From Pseudomonadales bacterium (lineage in GTDB: Bacteria; Pseudomonadota; Gammaproteobacteria; Pseudomonadales; DC-out160), in the NCBI GenBank assembly GCA_019090455.1, contig JAHRWA010000077.1:1-64000 (forward strand): a DNA stretch of 64,000 nucleotides, read 5' to 3'. The stretch's first letter is position 1, and each line of letters starts with the position of its first letter. The notes under the pieces were generated by a model. The model made no database searches, was not told the DNA's origin, and saw only the letters and a list, made by a program, of their open reading frames with translations. Shown here one piece after another: positions 52,284-61,492 of the stretch. The position numbers and the translations under genes were made by a program.

Positions 52284-54382
52284 AAGCCGGTATTGATGAA
52301 AAATTTCAATCTGAGGTGGAAAGCAGGCTTGCCCAAGCGGAGTTGGCGTTAAAACGGCACGCGGCAGAAACATTGTTTCTTCGTAATCTCAATTTTTTCA
52401 AAGCCAATGATGCGTTTGTCTATGAGGTGTTTCGAGATTATCGGGTTGTGGGGAAAGGTCTTGAAGTGGATAGCTCTGGGCATGCCAATGTAGTTCAGAA
52501 TGGTGATTTTTTGTATGCCGAAAATCCAGAGTTAAGTGCTCGAAAACAAGTGGATAGTTTTGTAAAGAGTCCCGTCAGGTGTAGCTATTACTTTCCTTCG
52601 AATCAAGATAAAACGATTCGGGATCACTTTCTTCATTTTGAACATTTATGCCAGATCACTGAGTGTATTGAGGCAAAAGAAGCCACGCCGGGGTTTAATC
52701 AGCCTTTCCCATCTGACTTAAGTTCATTTGTGATGTTTGGTGTTGGGTTGGGTTACCATATTTGGGACATCGTTGATCGCTATGAGGTAGATCAGTTGAT
52801 CGTTTATGAGCAAGATAGCGATATGCTCTACTTTTCACTGTTCTGTATCGATTGGTCCTTGGTGTATGAGAAGGTAAAAGGTGTTTTCTTTCTTGTGGGC
52901 GATAGAGCAAATAAGTTTATTGAAACGTTACAGGTACAATTTAGCAATGTTGGTTTTTGGCATTTTTCAAATACTTACTTCTATTGTCACTACAATGATA
53001 AAAAATCCTTAACGGGTGTTGAGCAAAAAATCGCCCTGTATCATTCCTTGTTTTTGGGATGGGGGTTTATTGACGATGAGCTGATTAGTATTCAACATAC
53101 ATTTGCCAATCTCAAAAACAACAGGGCGATGCTTAATCTTAAGGGGAACGGTTTTTCCGATGCAATTCGAGAGGTTCCATTCTTAGTTGTGGGAAATGGA
53201 CCTTCGCTGGATAACGATATCGAAACGCTGTTAGCGTTAGCGCCAAATTGCATGATCATCTGTTGTGGATGTTCTACACTGAAATCGCTTTATCGATATG
53301 GGATTCAACCGGATTTTTTGACGGTGATAGAACGTGGTCGTGGTGTCGTTGAGTGGATAGAAGAGGTGGGGGATAAAGCGTATTTATCGGGTATTCGAAT
53401 ATTAACGATTAATAACACACATCCTGATGTCATACAGTATTTCAATCAATGCGGTATCGCGATTAAACCCAATGATTGTGGAGGTGAAATCCTGAAGCGG
53501 CATTTAGTTGAGGCAGCCAATTCTGAGTTACCACTATGTTGCCCCAATGGCGTGAATGCGGCCATTTCATTTTTGGTGGAATTTGGATTTAAAACGGCGT
53601 TTATGTTTGGTATGGATTTGGGGTTTAGAGACAAGACACATCATCATTCAAAGAAAAGCGCTTATTATAGCGAATCGGGAAATCACGAATATGATAAATT
53701 CGATCGCTCTGATGATGAGCTGGTCGAGAGAATTGCTAATTTTGGCGGAAAAGTTCAAACCAATCATTCGTTTGATATCAGTCGAGTTAATCTCGAGAGG
53801 CGCCTTTCTTGTGGCACGGCACTATCCTGCTTTAATTGTAGCGACGGTGTGCTGATCGGTGGAACGAAGCCGCTTCGACCGGAAGACGTTTCTGTCACAC
53901 AATTGTTAAAGAATAAGAGTGTGCTGTGCGACGAAGTGATGAACGTGGCTTTTCCTACGGTGACGCGAAATGACATCAATTGGTGTGATGTGGAAGAGGA
54001 ATTAAGAGCGGACTTTAACGAGTATTTGAATGATATCAATGCTGTTGGAGAACATTTAAAGTCAGCATTACTTGAAGAGATCTCTTCAGTTTCAGAAATC
54101 TATCCTATTTTTGAAAGGCAGAAGGAGATGTTAGATCAGCTTAGAGTAGGGCTATCTCCTGATCATGCCATGTATATCTTATTTTCCGGGTCTGTCATGC
54201 ATACGCAAATGATTATTGCCAGAGGGCTAGGATTATTAGGCGATGACGTAGTCAGAATGCAGTTTTGGACAGAGGCGAAGTCGATATTTATTCAGTTTAT
54301 AGACGCTGGTGTGATAAAAATTAAAACTAAATGGGAAGACGTCGATGGTCTTGTTATGTGGAGCGATAGAAAGGTTATCTAG
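52280..54382 (+). CDS. Maf-type flagellin nonulosonate transferase 2
   Basis: This 700-residue paralogue of the previous gene is coupled to it by an ATGA overlap. DUF115 motifs: VPFLVVGNGPSLDNDIETLL (about 298), IICCGCSTLKSLYRYGIQPD, FLTVIERGRGVVEWIE, CPNGVNAAISFLVEFGFKTA and FGMDLGFRDKTHHHSKKSAY. N- and C-terminal domains differ from Maf1, so acceptor or donor preference may differ. A 40-bp stretch near its 3' end has a diverged copy at 56792. Confidence 0.88.
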   Translation: MKAGIDEKFQSEVESRLAQAELALKRHAAETLFLRNLNFFKANDAFVYEVFRDYRVVGKGLEVDSSGHANVVQNGDFLYAENPELSARKQVDSFVKSPVRCSYYFPSNQDKTIRDHFLHFEHLCQITECIEAKEATPGFNQPFPSDLSSFVMFGVGLGYHIWDIVDRYEVDQLIVYEQDSDMLYFSLFCIDWSLVYEKVKGVFFLVGDRANKFIETLQVQFSNVGFWHFSNTYFYCHYNDKKSLTGVEQKIALYHSLFLGWGFIDDELISIQHTFANLKNNRAMLNLKGNGFSDAIREVPFLVVGNGPSLDNDIETLLALAPNCMIICCGCSTLKSLYRYGIQPDFLTVIERGRGVVEWIEEVGDKAYLSGIRILTINNTHPDVIQYFNQCGIAIKPNDCGGEILKRHLVEAANSELPLCCPNGVNAAISFLVEFGFKTAFMFGMDLGFRDKTHHHSKKSAYYSESGNHEYDKFDRSDDELVERIANFGGKVQTNHSFDISRVNLERRLSCGTALSCFNCSDGVLIGGTKPLRPEDVSVTQLLKNKSVLCDEVMNVAFPTVTRNDINWCDVEEELRADFNEYLNDINAVGEHLKSALLEEISSVSEIYPIFERQKEMLDQLRVGLSPDHAMYILFSGSVMHTQMIIARGLGLLGDDVVRMQFWTEAKSIFIQFIDAGVIKIKTKWEDVDGLVMWSDRKVI

Positions 54383-54542
54383 AGGGTACTAACGCTAACA
54401 CTGGAAAAATTTGTAGGTGGAATGATATTGCCGCTTTGTTGGGACTGATGACAATCAGTTAATATCTCTGTCATATTTTTAAAGAACTTCCAATGGCTAA
54501 CAGCGTCGAGGATTATGAGTCCGCAACTAAATTAACTGGCGC

Positions 54543-56573
54543 CTAATTTATTAATCTAACTATTTTTTCATTAGGTAGTTTATCGTAATAGGATTGTAGA
54601 GTAGCGTCATCATTTACATTCACCTGTCGAATGACTTCGAGAGTGGAAAAATCCACATTCCCTTCTAACATAATTGCTTTTTCTAAAACCAATTGCTGTA
54701 CATTATCAAATGATTTATCTAACCATTGATTATAATTAAACTGTGAACTGAATGTAATTCTAGGTTCAATCGCTTGTGCTATAGGTAGGATTCGATGCGG
54801 TAATACATCTCGTATATAGGTTAAAACAGCGTTAGCTTCAATGTTATTGGCTTTTGACTCAAAACTAATAAAAGACTTTATCTCTTGTAATATCTCAATC
54901 ACAGCATCTTCATCGGCCATCACTCTACCCAAATAAACGAGATTTAACTTAAGGCCACCTAGCTTTGATCCATTTTGTAATTTGGATTTAACATCCTCAT
55001 AAACAGCCTCTTTTGACTCATGAAGTTCGCTCTCGGCATCCCGTGAAAACTTTGAAAGAATATCATCCATATGGGGATGACAGTGCCAATCAAGGGTACC
55101 TAGATGCCTTACTAATTTTGTCATTTGAAAACCAGCTAAATTACCTAGCTGTATCAATTCATAAAAATAAGCTCTCCCCAATACCATCATCAGGAAGAAG
55201 CTGTAACGCCGAAACTTTAAAAAGTCATCAAAGGTAGACCAATTTGTGCCTACAACAACTTCTTCCATTTCAACAGAAATAAGATCTCCATCTTGATATA
55301 CACCAAGAGCACCCTCAGCCGCACGAAAACGAGTTTTAAGTCCAAACATCTCACGGGACCTCTTTTGGTAAAGGTCAATTCCTGGGAATAATTGTAAAGG
55401 ATACAAAACTATTCGATCGATACCTTTGCCCATCAATACTTCAACGCCATCCATTATAGATTCAGGTGTCTCATGAGGAAAACCGTAAATCAATTCCGAG
55501 ACTGTTTCAATAGCATTTTCTTTTGCCCAAGCAGTATGAATTTCCAACTTATCCAATCGCGTATTCGTGCGCTTAATAGTCTTTCTAGCTTCTGGATTCA
55601 ATGTCTGGTAACTCATTCCAAATTCACCTATCCAAGCGATAGGTGCGACAAGTTTTGCAACCTTATGTACTGTCTCTGTGATTACTTTTGCAGTGTAATA
55701 GTATAAACGTTGGGGGTAGCCTTTTTCACGATGAAGCTTCATTACAAATTCGGCTAATTCTAAATCTCTATCACGCAGCACTCCCCAATTTTCATCTGTG
55801 AATATAAGATCCTTAGTGGGGCTGTGATACATAATGTATTCAATTTCTTCGTATACACGTTCTAAAGGGTAGGGTCTTACTTTGTTCCAGTCCATTGAAC
55901 CGCTTACACAAAATGCACACTGATATGGACATCCACGCATAGACTGCAATATAGGTACGGCGCCCTGCTCCAGAAACGGGTCAAGTAATCCAGTCAAATA
56001 AGGGGATGAAATATTTTTAATGTCTGGCTTTTCATATGTACCCCATATAAGCCTAGGAGGCACATCAAAAGGTATACGTTTATTGCTTCTTTTGGGATCA
56101 TTCGAATCAGAAAATAAATAGGCAACACCATCAATAGGCTCTGAAATTTGATTTCCACTTTCAATCACTTTCACCAGCTCAACAATGCCTTTTTCACCTT
56201 CGGATGGAACAACAAAATCCACTTGAGAATATCTCTCAAAAAAGTATATTATTTCTTCTTCTGTATTATCAACACAAGGTCCACCAACAACGATAGGGAT
56301 ACTCGGATCGTATTTCTTAGCCAATGTCATAGCCCGGTCCGTTAAATCCATATTCCATGAGTTCATGGAAAAACCGAGCAAGTTTGGTGTTGTCTGTTTA
56401 AGTTCTTCGAGAAAAACATCCACTGATCTAAACAGTTGCACATCGATATTAGCCCACTGATCAACTAGCGCAGCACCCAAATACCCAATACCTAATGGCA
56501 CCGTTCGAGGAGTACAGTCCACATTTTGCATGTCTGGATTGTCGTGAAATAAATCAACTAAGAATACCTTCAT
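54543..56573 (-). CDS. Cobalamin-binding radical SAM protein
   Basis: The 676-residue protein has an N-terminal B12-binding fold (LGIGYLGAALVDQW; LLGFSMNSWNMDLTDRAMTL; IPIVVGGPCVDNTEEEIIYF) and a radical SAM domain with the cluster motif CPYQCAFC (about 214-221), then LIFTDENWGV and SELIYGFPHETPESI. It has a ~250-residue C-terminal extension. Such enzymes perform methylation or rearrangement on unactivated carbons. Standing alone on the minus strand between maf2 and a glycosyltransferase, it may modify a glycan precursor or a lipid; the substrate is unknown. AT-rich compared with neighbours, suggesting recent arrival. Confidence 0.82.
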   Translation of the reverse strand: MKVFLVDLFHDNPDMQNVDCTPRTVPLGIGYLGAALVDQWANIDVQLFRSVDVFLEELKQTTPNLLGFSMNSWNMDLTDRAMTLAKKYDPSIPIVVGGPCVDNTEEEIIYFFERYSQVDFVVPSEGEKGIVELVKVIESGNQISEPIDGVAYLFSDSNDPKRSNKRIPFDVPPRLIWGTYEKPDIKNISSPYLTGLLDPFLEQGAVPILQSMRGCPYQCAFCVSGSMDWNKVRPYPLERVYEEIEYIMYHSPTKDLIFTDENWGVLRDRDLELAEFVMKLHREKGYPQRLYYYTAKVITETVHKVAKLVAPIAWIGEFGMSYQTLNPEARKTIKRTNTRLDKLEIHTAWAKENAIETVSELIYGFPHETPESIMDGVEVLMGKGIDRIVLYPLQLFPGIDLYQKRSREMFGLKTRFRAAEGALGVYQDGDLISVEMEEVVVGTNWSTFDDFLKFRRYSFFLMMVLGRAYFYELIQLGNLAGFQMTKLVRHLGTLDWHCHPHMDDILSKFSRDAESELHESKEAVYEDVKSKLQNGSKLGGLKLNLVYLGRVMADEDAVIEILQEIKSFISFESKANNIEANAVLTYIRDVLPHRILPIAQAIEPRITFSSQFNYNQWLDKSFDNVQQLVLEKAIMLEGNVDFSTLEVIRQVNVNDDATLQSYYDKLPNEKIVRLIN

Positions 56574-56666
56574 AAACCTTTCCGCCTATAACTAAAATGC
56601 TATCTATTACACGACTTTATTTACAGCGTCAGTAAACTATCACTTGTCATTAAGATTAGTAATCAA

Positions 56667-56682
56667 AGCAAATATCAGGCCA
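56667..56682 (-). promoter_or_regulatory. Candidate sigma-54 promoter for the radical SAM gene
   Basis: Read on the minus strand: TGGCCTG-ATAT-TTGCT. GG and GC are at sigma-54 spacing and only the CA of TGGCA deviates. It lies 94 bp upstream of the radical SAM start codon. If real, the gene belongs to the same regulon as flgB, flgF and maf1. Confidence 0.45.
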
Positions 56683-56791
56683 CTCGAACAAGCGTGATAT
56701 ACCTTTCACCATTTAATGCTTCTGCCTTTAAAGCCAGCAGTGGCTATTATTACCTTTGCTATCTTTGAGCCTATAAACCTCTACGTATTCC

Positions 56792-56831
56792 GGCGAAGTT
56801 GATATTTATTCAGTTTATCGACGCAGCCGTG
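56792..56831 (+). pseudogene. Fragment of a third maf gene
   Basis: Thirty-five of 40 bases match 54274-54313 in the last codons of maf2. In frame it reads AKLIFIQFIDAAV against AKSIFIQFIDAGV. No longer maf homology is evident on either side. The fragment overlaps the 3' end of the following glycosyltransferase gene (opposite strand). It is likely a scar left by a rearranged or lost maf paralogue. Confidence 0.6.
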
Positions 56832-57919
56832 CAACGCTTTTGTATGAACTGAGCCGCTTTGCTCGCTGCATTGTTCCAGTTCCAGTTTGCCTTGATGAGG
56901 CTAGCCGCGCTAATGCCCAGTTCTTTGGTTTTCTGTTGATCTTTATAACAATCGAACATTATTTCCTTCAATTGATCGAAGTTGGGTTCTGCCCATTGGC
57001 CCCATTGTTGATTGCGGGATTGAAATAAAGGTGACTTGATGTCGACCAAAGTATAGTCCAATAGTAAATTGCTAGACGGTGAAATATAGTCCGTAGGTGC
57101 ACTATAGTTTGTTACTACTGTGGCGAGCCCGCAGGCCATGGCTTCGATAATGGGTAGCCCCCAACCTTCGGCAGCCGTTGGAAATACTGCACACTGACAG
57201 CTACGAAGAATAGAGGCGATGGTTTGGTGATCCTTAACGGGGTTGATGGAAAGTATGCGCTCTTTGGTTTTGGGTGCAATTTGGTTTAGGTGTTTTTCAA
57301 TGTTGAATTTTGGTCTGAAAGGGTTGTGGCATAGTAAGACTAAATAAACGTCTTTAGTATCAAAGAAAAGGTTTTCAAATGCGGAGACCACTAAATCAGT
57401 GCCTTTTCTCTCTTCCCATTTTCCAATATGAACGAATTTAAAGCCTTCGTATTGTGTTAATGCGGGCAGTAGGGGTGTTTCGATATTAAATTGATGTGTA
57501 TCGACGCCTTCAGGGATAACACCAAGTTTATTTTTCGGTACCCCATTCTCTCGTAGAATTTTTTCTCCCCAGTGGCTAGGCGTCCAGATAAAATCGACTT
57601 TCTTAAGGTTTTCTAACCAATTTCCTGGGTATAGCGTTGACTCCCAAATGGAAAAAGCAATGTGTATTCCTGGTAGTCCGAGGTACTCATTGATTCGATC
57701 AGGCTGGTTTATATGAACAATAATATGCGTTGTCTGTGGGTTTTCTTTTGAGGATGATACCCAAAGATCAATGCCCTTTTTTATGGTTCGTTGCGTATCT
57801 TGTAGATCGATTTCGAGGACGGGGAAATGATGGCGTAATGCTTGGAAAAAATATTGTGTATGAATGTTGTAGCCCGTTATACCGTTGAAATAGCCTAATC
57901 CGAGAATGGTTACATTCAT
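56810..57919 (-). CDS. Family 4 glycosyltransferase
   Basis: The 369-residue GT-B enzyme has the GT4 C-domain signature EGWGLPIIEAMACGLATVVT (about 251-270) with the E-x7-E pair, LGVIPEGVDTHQF and FVHIGKWEERKGTDLVVSAF. The N-domain lacks a signal peptide. It lies in the glycosylation locus, divergent from the TPR glycosyltransferase, and might extend or cap the flagellar glycan or another surface sugar. Its last codons lie over the maf fragment, so the C-terminal end may be altered. Confidence 0.85.
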   Translation of the reverse strand: MNVTILGLGYFNGITGYNIHTQYFFQALRHHFPVLEIDLQDTQRTIKKGIDLWVSSSKENPQTTHIIVHINQPDRINEYLGLPGIHIAFSIWESTLYPGNWLENLKKVDFIWTPSHWGEKILRENGVPKNKLGVIPEGVDTHQFNIETPLLPALTQYEGFKFVHIGKWEERKGTDLVVSAFENLFFDTKDVYLVLLCHNPFRPKFNIEKHLNQIAPKTKERILSINPVKDHQTIASILRSCQCAVFPTAAEGWGLPIIEAMACGLATVVTNYSAPTDYISPSSNLLLDYTLVDIKSPLFQSRNQQWGQWAEPNFDQLKEIMFDCYKDQQKTKELGISAASLIKANWNWNNAASKAAQFIQKRCTAASIN

Positions 57920-58037
57920 TTTTCCTACCTTTTACTGGAGTGTGTGAGTCTCAATCAGCGGTGTTTTCTGTGCTGTGGTATCGATAGTGGTGAGTCGTCT
58001 TCAATTAGGGTAGATCCACTTCACTATTTAAAGGTGA

Positions 58038-58079
58038 AGATTAGAGGTGATGATTAAAGGTTGATGATTAAAGTGAATG
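58038..58079. repeat. 14-bp tandem array between divergent glycosyltransferases
   Basis: Three contiguous 14-bp units, AGATTAGAGGTGAT, GATTAAAGGTTGAT, GATTAAAGTGAATG, lie in the 335-bp gap 57920-58254. That gap shows no gene and no confident promoter. The style is the same as the arrays in the flagellar locus. Confidence 0.55.
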
Positions 58080-58254
58080 TTAAAAGCGGTTTGATAAGAA
58101 AAATATTATTTTATAGTAGCAGATCAAACTAATAGTGTTTTTTTTTGGATACTAGCTAAAATTTCAGGGATCTTGTTTTGTAGGATCTGATTTTTTTCGG
58201 CGTGCTTTTTTAAGTGAGGCATGGGTATCGGTTCGGTAAAAAAGGGCTTTTTGG

Positions 58255-59847
58255 ATGAGTGATAATGGCGAGATTCAACGACTCCTAGAGGCGTCTCGTG
58301 TAGAAGAAAAAAAGGGGAATCTTCACGGCTCAATTCGACATTTACAGGTGTTAAGTGATCTGTTACCGAATAATGCATCCATTTTCAATAAGCTTGGAAT
58401 AATGAATTATGGCGTCGGTGAACTCAATCTGGCAGAAAAAAATACGTGTAAAGCACTCGCCTTGAGCCCCAATGTATCTTCCTACCACAATACGCTGGCA
58501 TTGATATTCAAAAAAAAGGGCGACTTAGCGTCCTCTCTGGAATCCTTACAACAGGCATTACGAATTGACGACAAGAATGCCCAAGCCTGGAATAATTTAG
58601 GGTTAGTGTATAAGGATCAACAAAATCTAGAAGAAGCAGAGCGCTGTTTTAAGCGAGCAATTGAAATTGTACCTCAGTTTTTCCAGGCACTTACTCACCT
58701 GGGAGGCGTGTATAAACTGATGTCTAAGCCTTCTATGGCGACACAGTTTCATTTGAAAGCGATAGAAGCAAACCCCAACGATACGGATGCTCGCTTTAAT
58801 CTGGGTAACTCGCTCAAGGAGGAGGGCCGTTATGAGGATGCGTACCACACTTTTGGCGAGGTATTAGATCGGGATAAGCAGCATGTAGGGGCGCTCTTAG
58901 GGCAGGCATTAATTGAGTTGGTGGGTGGTAATTATAACGCTGGTTTTGATAAGTTGGAGCTTCGATTTCAGCACCCTTTGGAATTACAGCCGGTATTGCC
59001 CAATGACATCGCTTATTGGCAGGGAGAGAACTTAGATAACAAAACGCTGCTGATTACTTGGGAGCAAGGCTTAGGGGATCAGATTCAATTTGTACGCTAT
59101 GTGGGGCTAATTGTTGCGGGAAGGTATGGAAATAATGTCCGTGTTTTAGTGCAAACTCCTTCTGCGTTATTGCGTTTGTTTGAAACGAATGGTGAGTTTT
59201 CAACAGTACCCCAGAGCGATATACCGAAGACCTCTGATTTTTATTGTCCTATTATGAGTTTGTCCCGAGTATTGGGTACGGCGTCAGATACGATTCCGCA
59301 CCCTATACCCTATTTCAGTGTGCCGGAAGCGCTTGTCGCTTCATGGGGTCATCGGCTAGACGATAGGGCTATGCCTAAGACAAAAAAAGTGGGGTTAGTT
59401 TGGCAGGGAGATCCGAAAAACCAAACGGATCATAAGCGGTCGATTTCTTTTGATTTGCTTAAGCCTCTATTGTGTATTCAAGGAGTTTCATTTTTCTCTT
59501 TACAGTTTGATGGTGACTTTATTGAAAGCTGGGGCCTTGTGGCGGGTAGCGAGAATACTTATCTAGCGCCAGAAATCGAAGACTTCATGGATACAGCCGC
59601 GATACTTCAGAATATGGATCTCCTTATTTCTGTGGATACTTCTATTGTCCATCTAGCGGGTGCGTTAAATCGACCTGTTTGGACTTTAATATCCTATGTG
59701 CCGGATTGGCGATGGATGAAAAGTGGAAGTCACACAGCCTGGTATCCATCGATGAGACTCTATCGACAGATAGTACTCAATGATTGGGAGAGTGTTGTGA
59801 GTGAGGTCGAGCAAGATCTTTTAGCGTTGGTGGCCTCCGAGAATTGA
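58255..59847 (+). CDS. TPR-containing glycosyltransferase-like protein
   Basis: The 530-residue protein starts with about six tetratricopeptide repeats (e.g. NAQAWNNLGLVYKDQQNLEE; DARFNLGNSLKEEGRYEDAY) over residues 1-230. It continues with a GT9/GT41-like domain (ITWEQGLGDQIQFVRYV; KVGLVWQGDPKNQTDHKRSI; LISVDTSIVHLAGALNRPVW). Proteins of this design occur in flagellin glycosylation islands (FlbA-like). Here it starts the plus-strand sugar block. Confidence 0.82.
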   Translation: MSDNGEIQRLLEASRVEEKKGNLHGSIRHLQVLSDLLPNNASIFNKLGIMNYGVGELNLAEKNTCKALALSPNVSSYHNTLALIFKKKGDLASSLESLQQALRIDDKNAQAWNNLGLVYKDQQNLEEAERCFKRAIEIVPQFFQALTHLGGVYKLMSKPSMATQFHLKAIEANPNDTDARFNLGNSLKEEGRYEDAYHTFGEVLDRDKQHVGALLGQALIELVGGNYNAGFDKLELRFQHPLELQPVLPNDIAYWQGENLDNKTLLITWEQGLGDQIQFVRYVGLIVAGRYGNNVRVLVQTPSALLRLFETNGEFSTVPQSDIPKTSDFYCPIMSLSRVLGTASDTIPHPIPYFSVPEALVASWGHRLDDRAMPKTKKVGLVWQGDPKNQTDHKRSISFDLLKPLLCIQGVSFFSLQFDGDFIESWGLVAGSENTYLAPEIEDFMDTAAILQNMDLLISVDTSIVHLAGALNRPVWTLISYVPDWRWMKSGSHTAWYPSMRLYRQIVLNDWESVVSEVEQDLLALVASEN

Positions 59848-60019
59848 CGTAGAAGGGATAGTGAACTACTTAACAGTGAGTTGTTTAATTAAGTTATTTA
59901 ATTTTGAAGACGGATAAATCTAATGCAAGTTAATGGGAACGTTATTTAGTGCACAGGTGAGATCGAATTGGATGAATGCATGAGTAATACAACTTTGGTT
60001 AAACCATTCAGAGGTCATT

Positions 60020-60685
60020 ATGTCTTGGGATGCAGTATGGGAAAAAATATTTAGTTCACGATCCTGGGGTAAGTACCCAGGCGAAGATTTGATTCGATTT
60101 GTTGCCAAACATTTTTACAAAGCAGCGGATAGAAGCCAGATTAAAATCTTAGAAATAGGGTCTGGCCCAGGGGCCAATCTCTGGTTTATGGCGCGAGAGG
60201 GTTTCACGGTATATGGGGTGGAAGGTTCCAGTACGGCAGTTCAACAATCATTGGCTTACTTGGATTCGAATGTTCCGAATTGGCAAGGTGAGGTGGTGCA
60301 AGGGGACATTGTTAAACTTGATTATGATGATTGTTTATTTGACGCAGTGATCGACATAGAGGCTGTTTATTGTAATTCTTTTGACGCATCTAAGATCATT
60401 TACCAAGAGGCTCTTAGAGTATTAAAACCGGGAGGGTACTTCTATAGTCGTACTTTCGCAAAGGGAACTTCCGGCGATGAAACCGGTGAAACTGTGAGTT
60501 ATAACGCCTATAGGCCGTTAGAAGGTACTTTAGTGGATGTAGGGCTGGTCCGCTTTACTTCGAGAGAAGACATTGAGCCGCTTTTTGCGGGTTTTGAAAT
60601 AGTGGAAGTCGATCAAATGGTGAGAACCTCTAATCCTGGAAAGTTGGTTAAGGAATGGATGATAACAGCGAAAAAACCAGAGTGA
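60020..60685 (+). CDS. SAM-dependent methyltransferase
   Basis: This 221-residue class I methyltransferase has motif I ILEIGSGPGANLWFMAREGF, VYGVEGSSTAVQQSLAYL, and VIDIEAVYCNSFDASKIIYQ with ALRVLKPGGYFYSRTFAKG. AGAGG is 6 nt upstream. Its place before the nonulosonate cytidylyltransferase suggests it methylates a sugar precursor, as PtmH does in Campylobacter; this is inference. Confidence 0.8.
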   Translation: MSWDAVWEKIFSSRSWGKYPGEDLIRFVAKHFYKAADRSQIKILEIGSGPGANLWFMAREGFTVYGVEGSSTAVQQSLAYLDSNVPNWQGEVVQGDIVKLDYDDCLFDAVIDIEAVYCNSFDASKIIYQEALRVLKPGGYFYSRTFAKGTSGDETGETVSYNAYRPLEGTLVDVGLVRFTSREDIEPLFAGFEIVEVDQMVRTSNPGKLVKEWMITAKKPE

Positions 60686-60724
60686 TGGCTTACGAATATT
60701 AGATGGAAAGGGTATAGAAGATAG

Positions 60725-61459
60725 GTGGTATCCAAAGTGGGAAAAGTGATTGCATTTGTTTTTGCAAGAGGGGGCTCTAAAGGTCTGCCCGGAAAAAATA
60801 TTAAACTATTAAAGGGTATTCCATTACTTGCCTACTCCATTCGAATAGCGAAGAACCTGAATTTAATTGACTCGGTTTACGTCTCGACCGATTGCAGTGA
60901 TATTGAAAAAGTGGCTGTTGAAAATGGAGCGAAGGTGATCAAGAGGCCGCGAGAATTGGCGAGTGATACCGCCAGCGAGTGGGATGCGTGGCAGCATGCG
61001 GTAACGTACCTGATGGGGCAAGGTTGTATGACCCAGGACGACTTGTTTTTGAGCTTGCCGGCGACCGCTCCACTGAGAAAAGAAGAGGATGTGCGAGCCT
61101 GTATCGATGAGTTTAGACGAGCAGAGGTGGATATTGTCATCACCATTCGTGATGCCGAACGTAGTCCGTATTTTAATATGATGAAATATAACGATGATGG
61201 AAATTTGGATTTAGTGATAACCCCCGACAAGGTGTTATCTCGAAGGCAAGAAACGCCGAAGGTGTTTGATGTCACGACAGTTGCATATGTTACGACGCCT
61301 AGTTATATCTTTAATTGTCATAGTGTATTGGAAGGCATCGTTGGTGGTGTCAAGGTACCGAATGAGCGATCGATTGATATTGATACCCTATACGATTTTA
61401 AAATTGCAGAGGCACTGGTCGAGGACGTTGATCCCCTCGGTTGTCTATCAGGGGGTTAG
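60725..61459 (+). CDS. CMP-nonulosonate synthetase (LegF/PtmB-like)
   Basis: The enzyme activates a nonulosonic acid with CTP. The 244-residue product has IAFVFARGGSKGLPGKNIKL, VSTDCSDIEKVA, LSLPATAPLRKEEDV and RSIDIDTLYDFKIAEAL, typical of acylneuraminate cytidylyltransferases of the PtmB/LegF branch. The start may be GTG 60725 or GTG 60737; the latter has AGGTGG 8 nt upstream. The presence of LegB and LegC downstream argues for legionaminic rather than pseudaminic acid. Confidence 0.88.
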   Translation: MVSKVGKVIAFVFARGGSKGLPGKNIKLLKGIPLLAYSIRIAKNLNLIDSVYVSTDCSDIEKVAVENGAKVIKRPRELASDTASEWDAWQHAVTYLMGQGCMTQDDLFLSLPATAPLRKEEDVRACIDEFRRAEVDIVITIRDAERSPYFNMMKYNDDGNLDLVITPDKVLSRRQETPKVFDVTTVAYVTTPSYIFNCHSVLEGIVGGVKVPNERSIDIDTLYDFKIAEALVEDVDPLGCLSGG

Positions 61460-61492
61460 TTTAATCGTCATCACATTTAAGTAGAGAATCGT

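Noticed and set aside
58062-58095. Sigma-28-like TAAAGTGA followed by GGTTTGATAA upstream of the TPR glycosyltransferase
   Set aside because: The -10 half deviates too much from GCCGATAA and the match lies over the 14-bp repeat.
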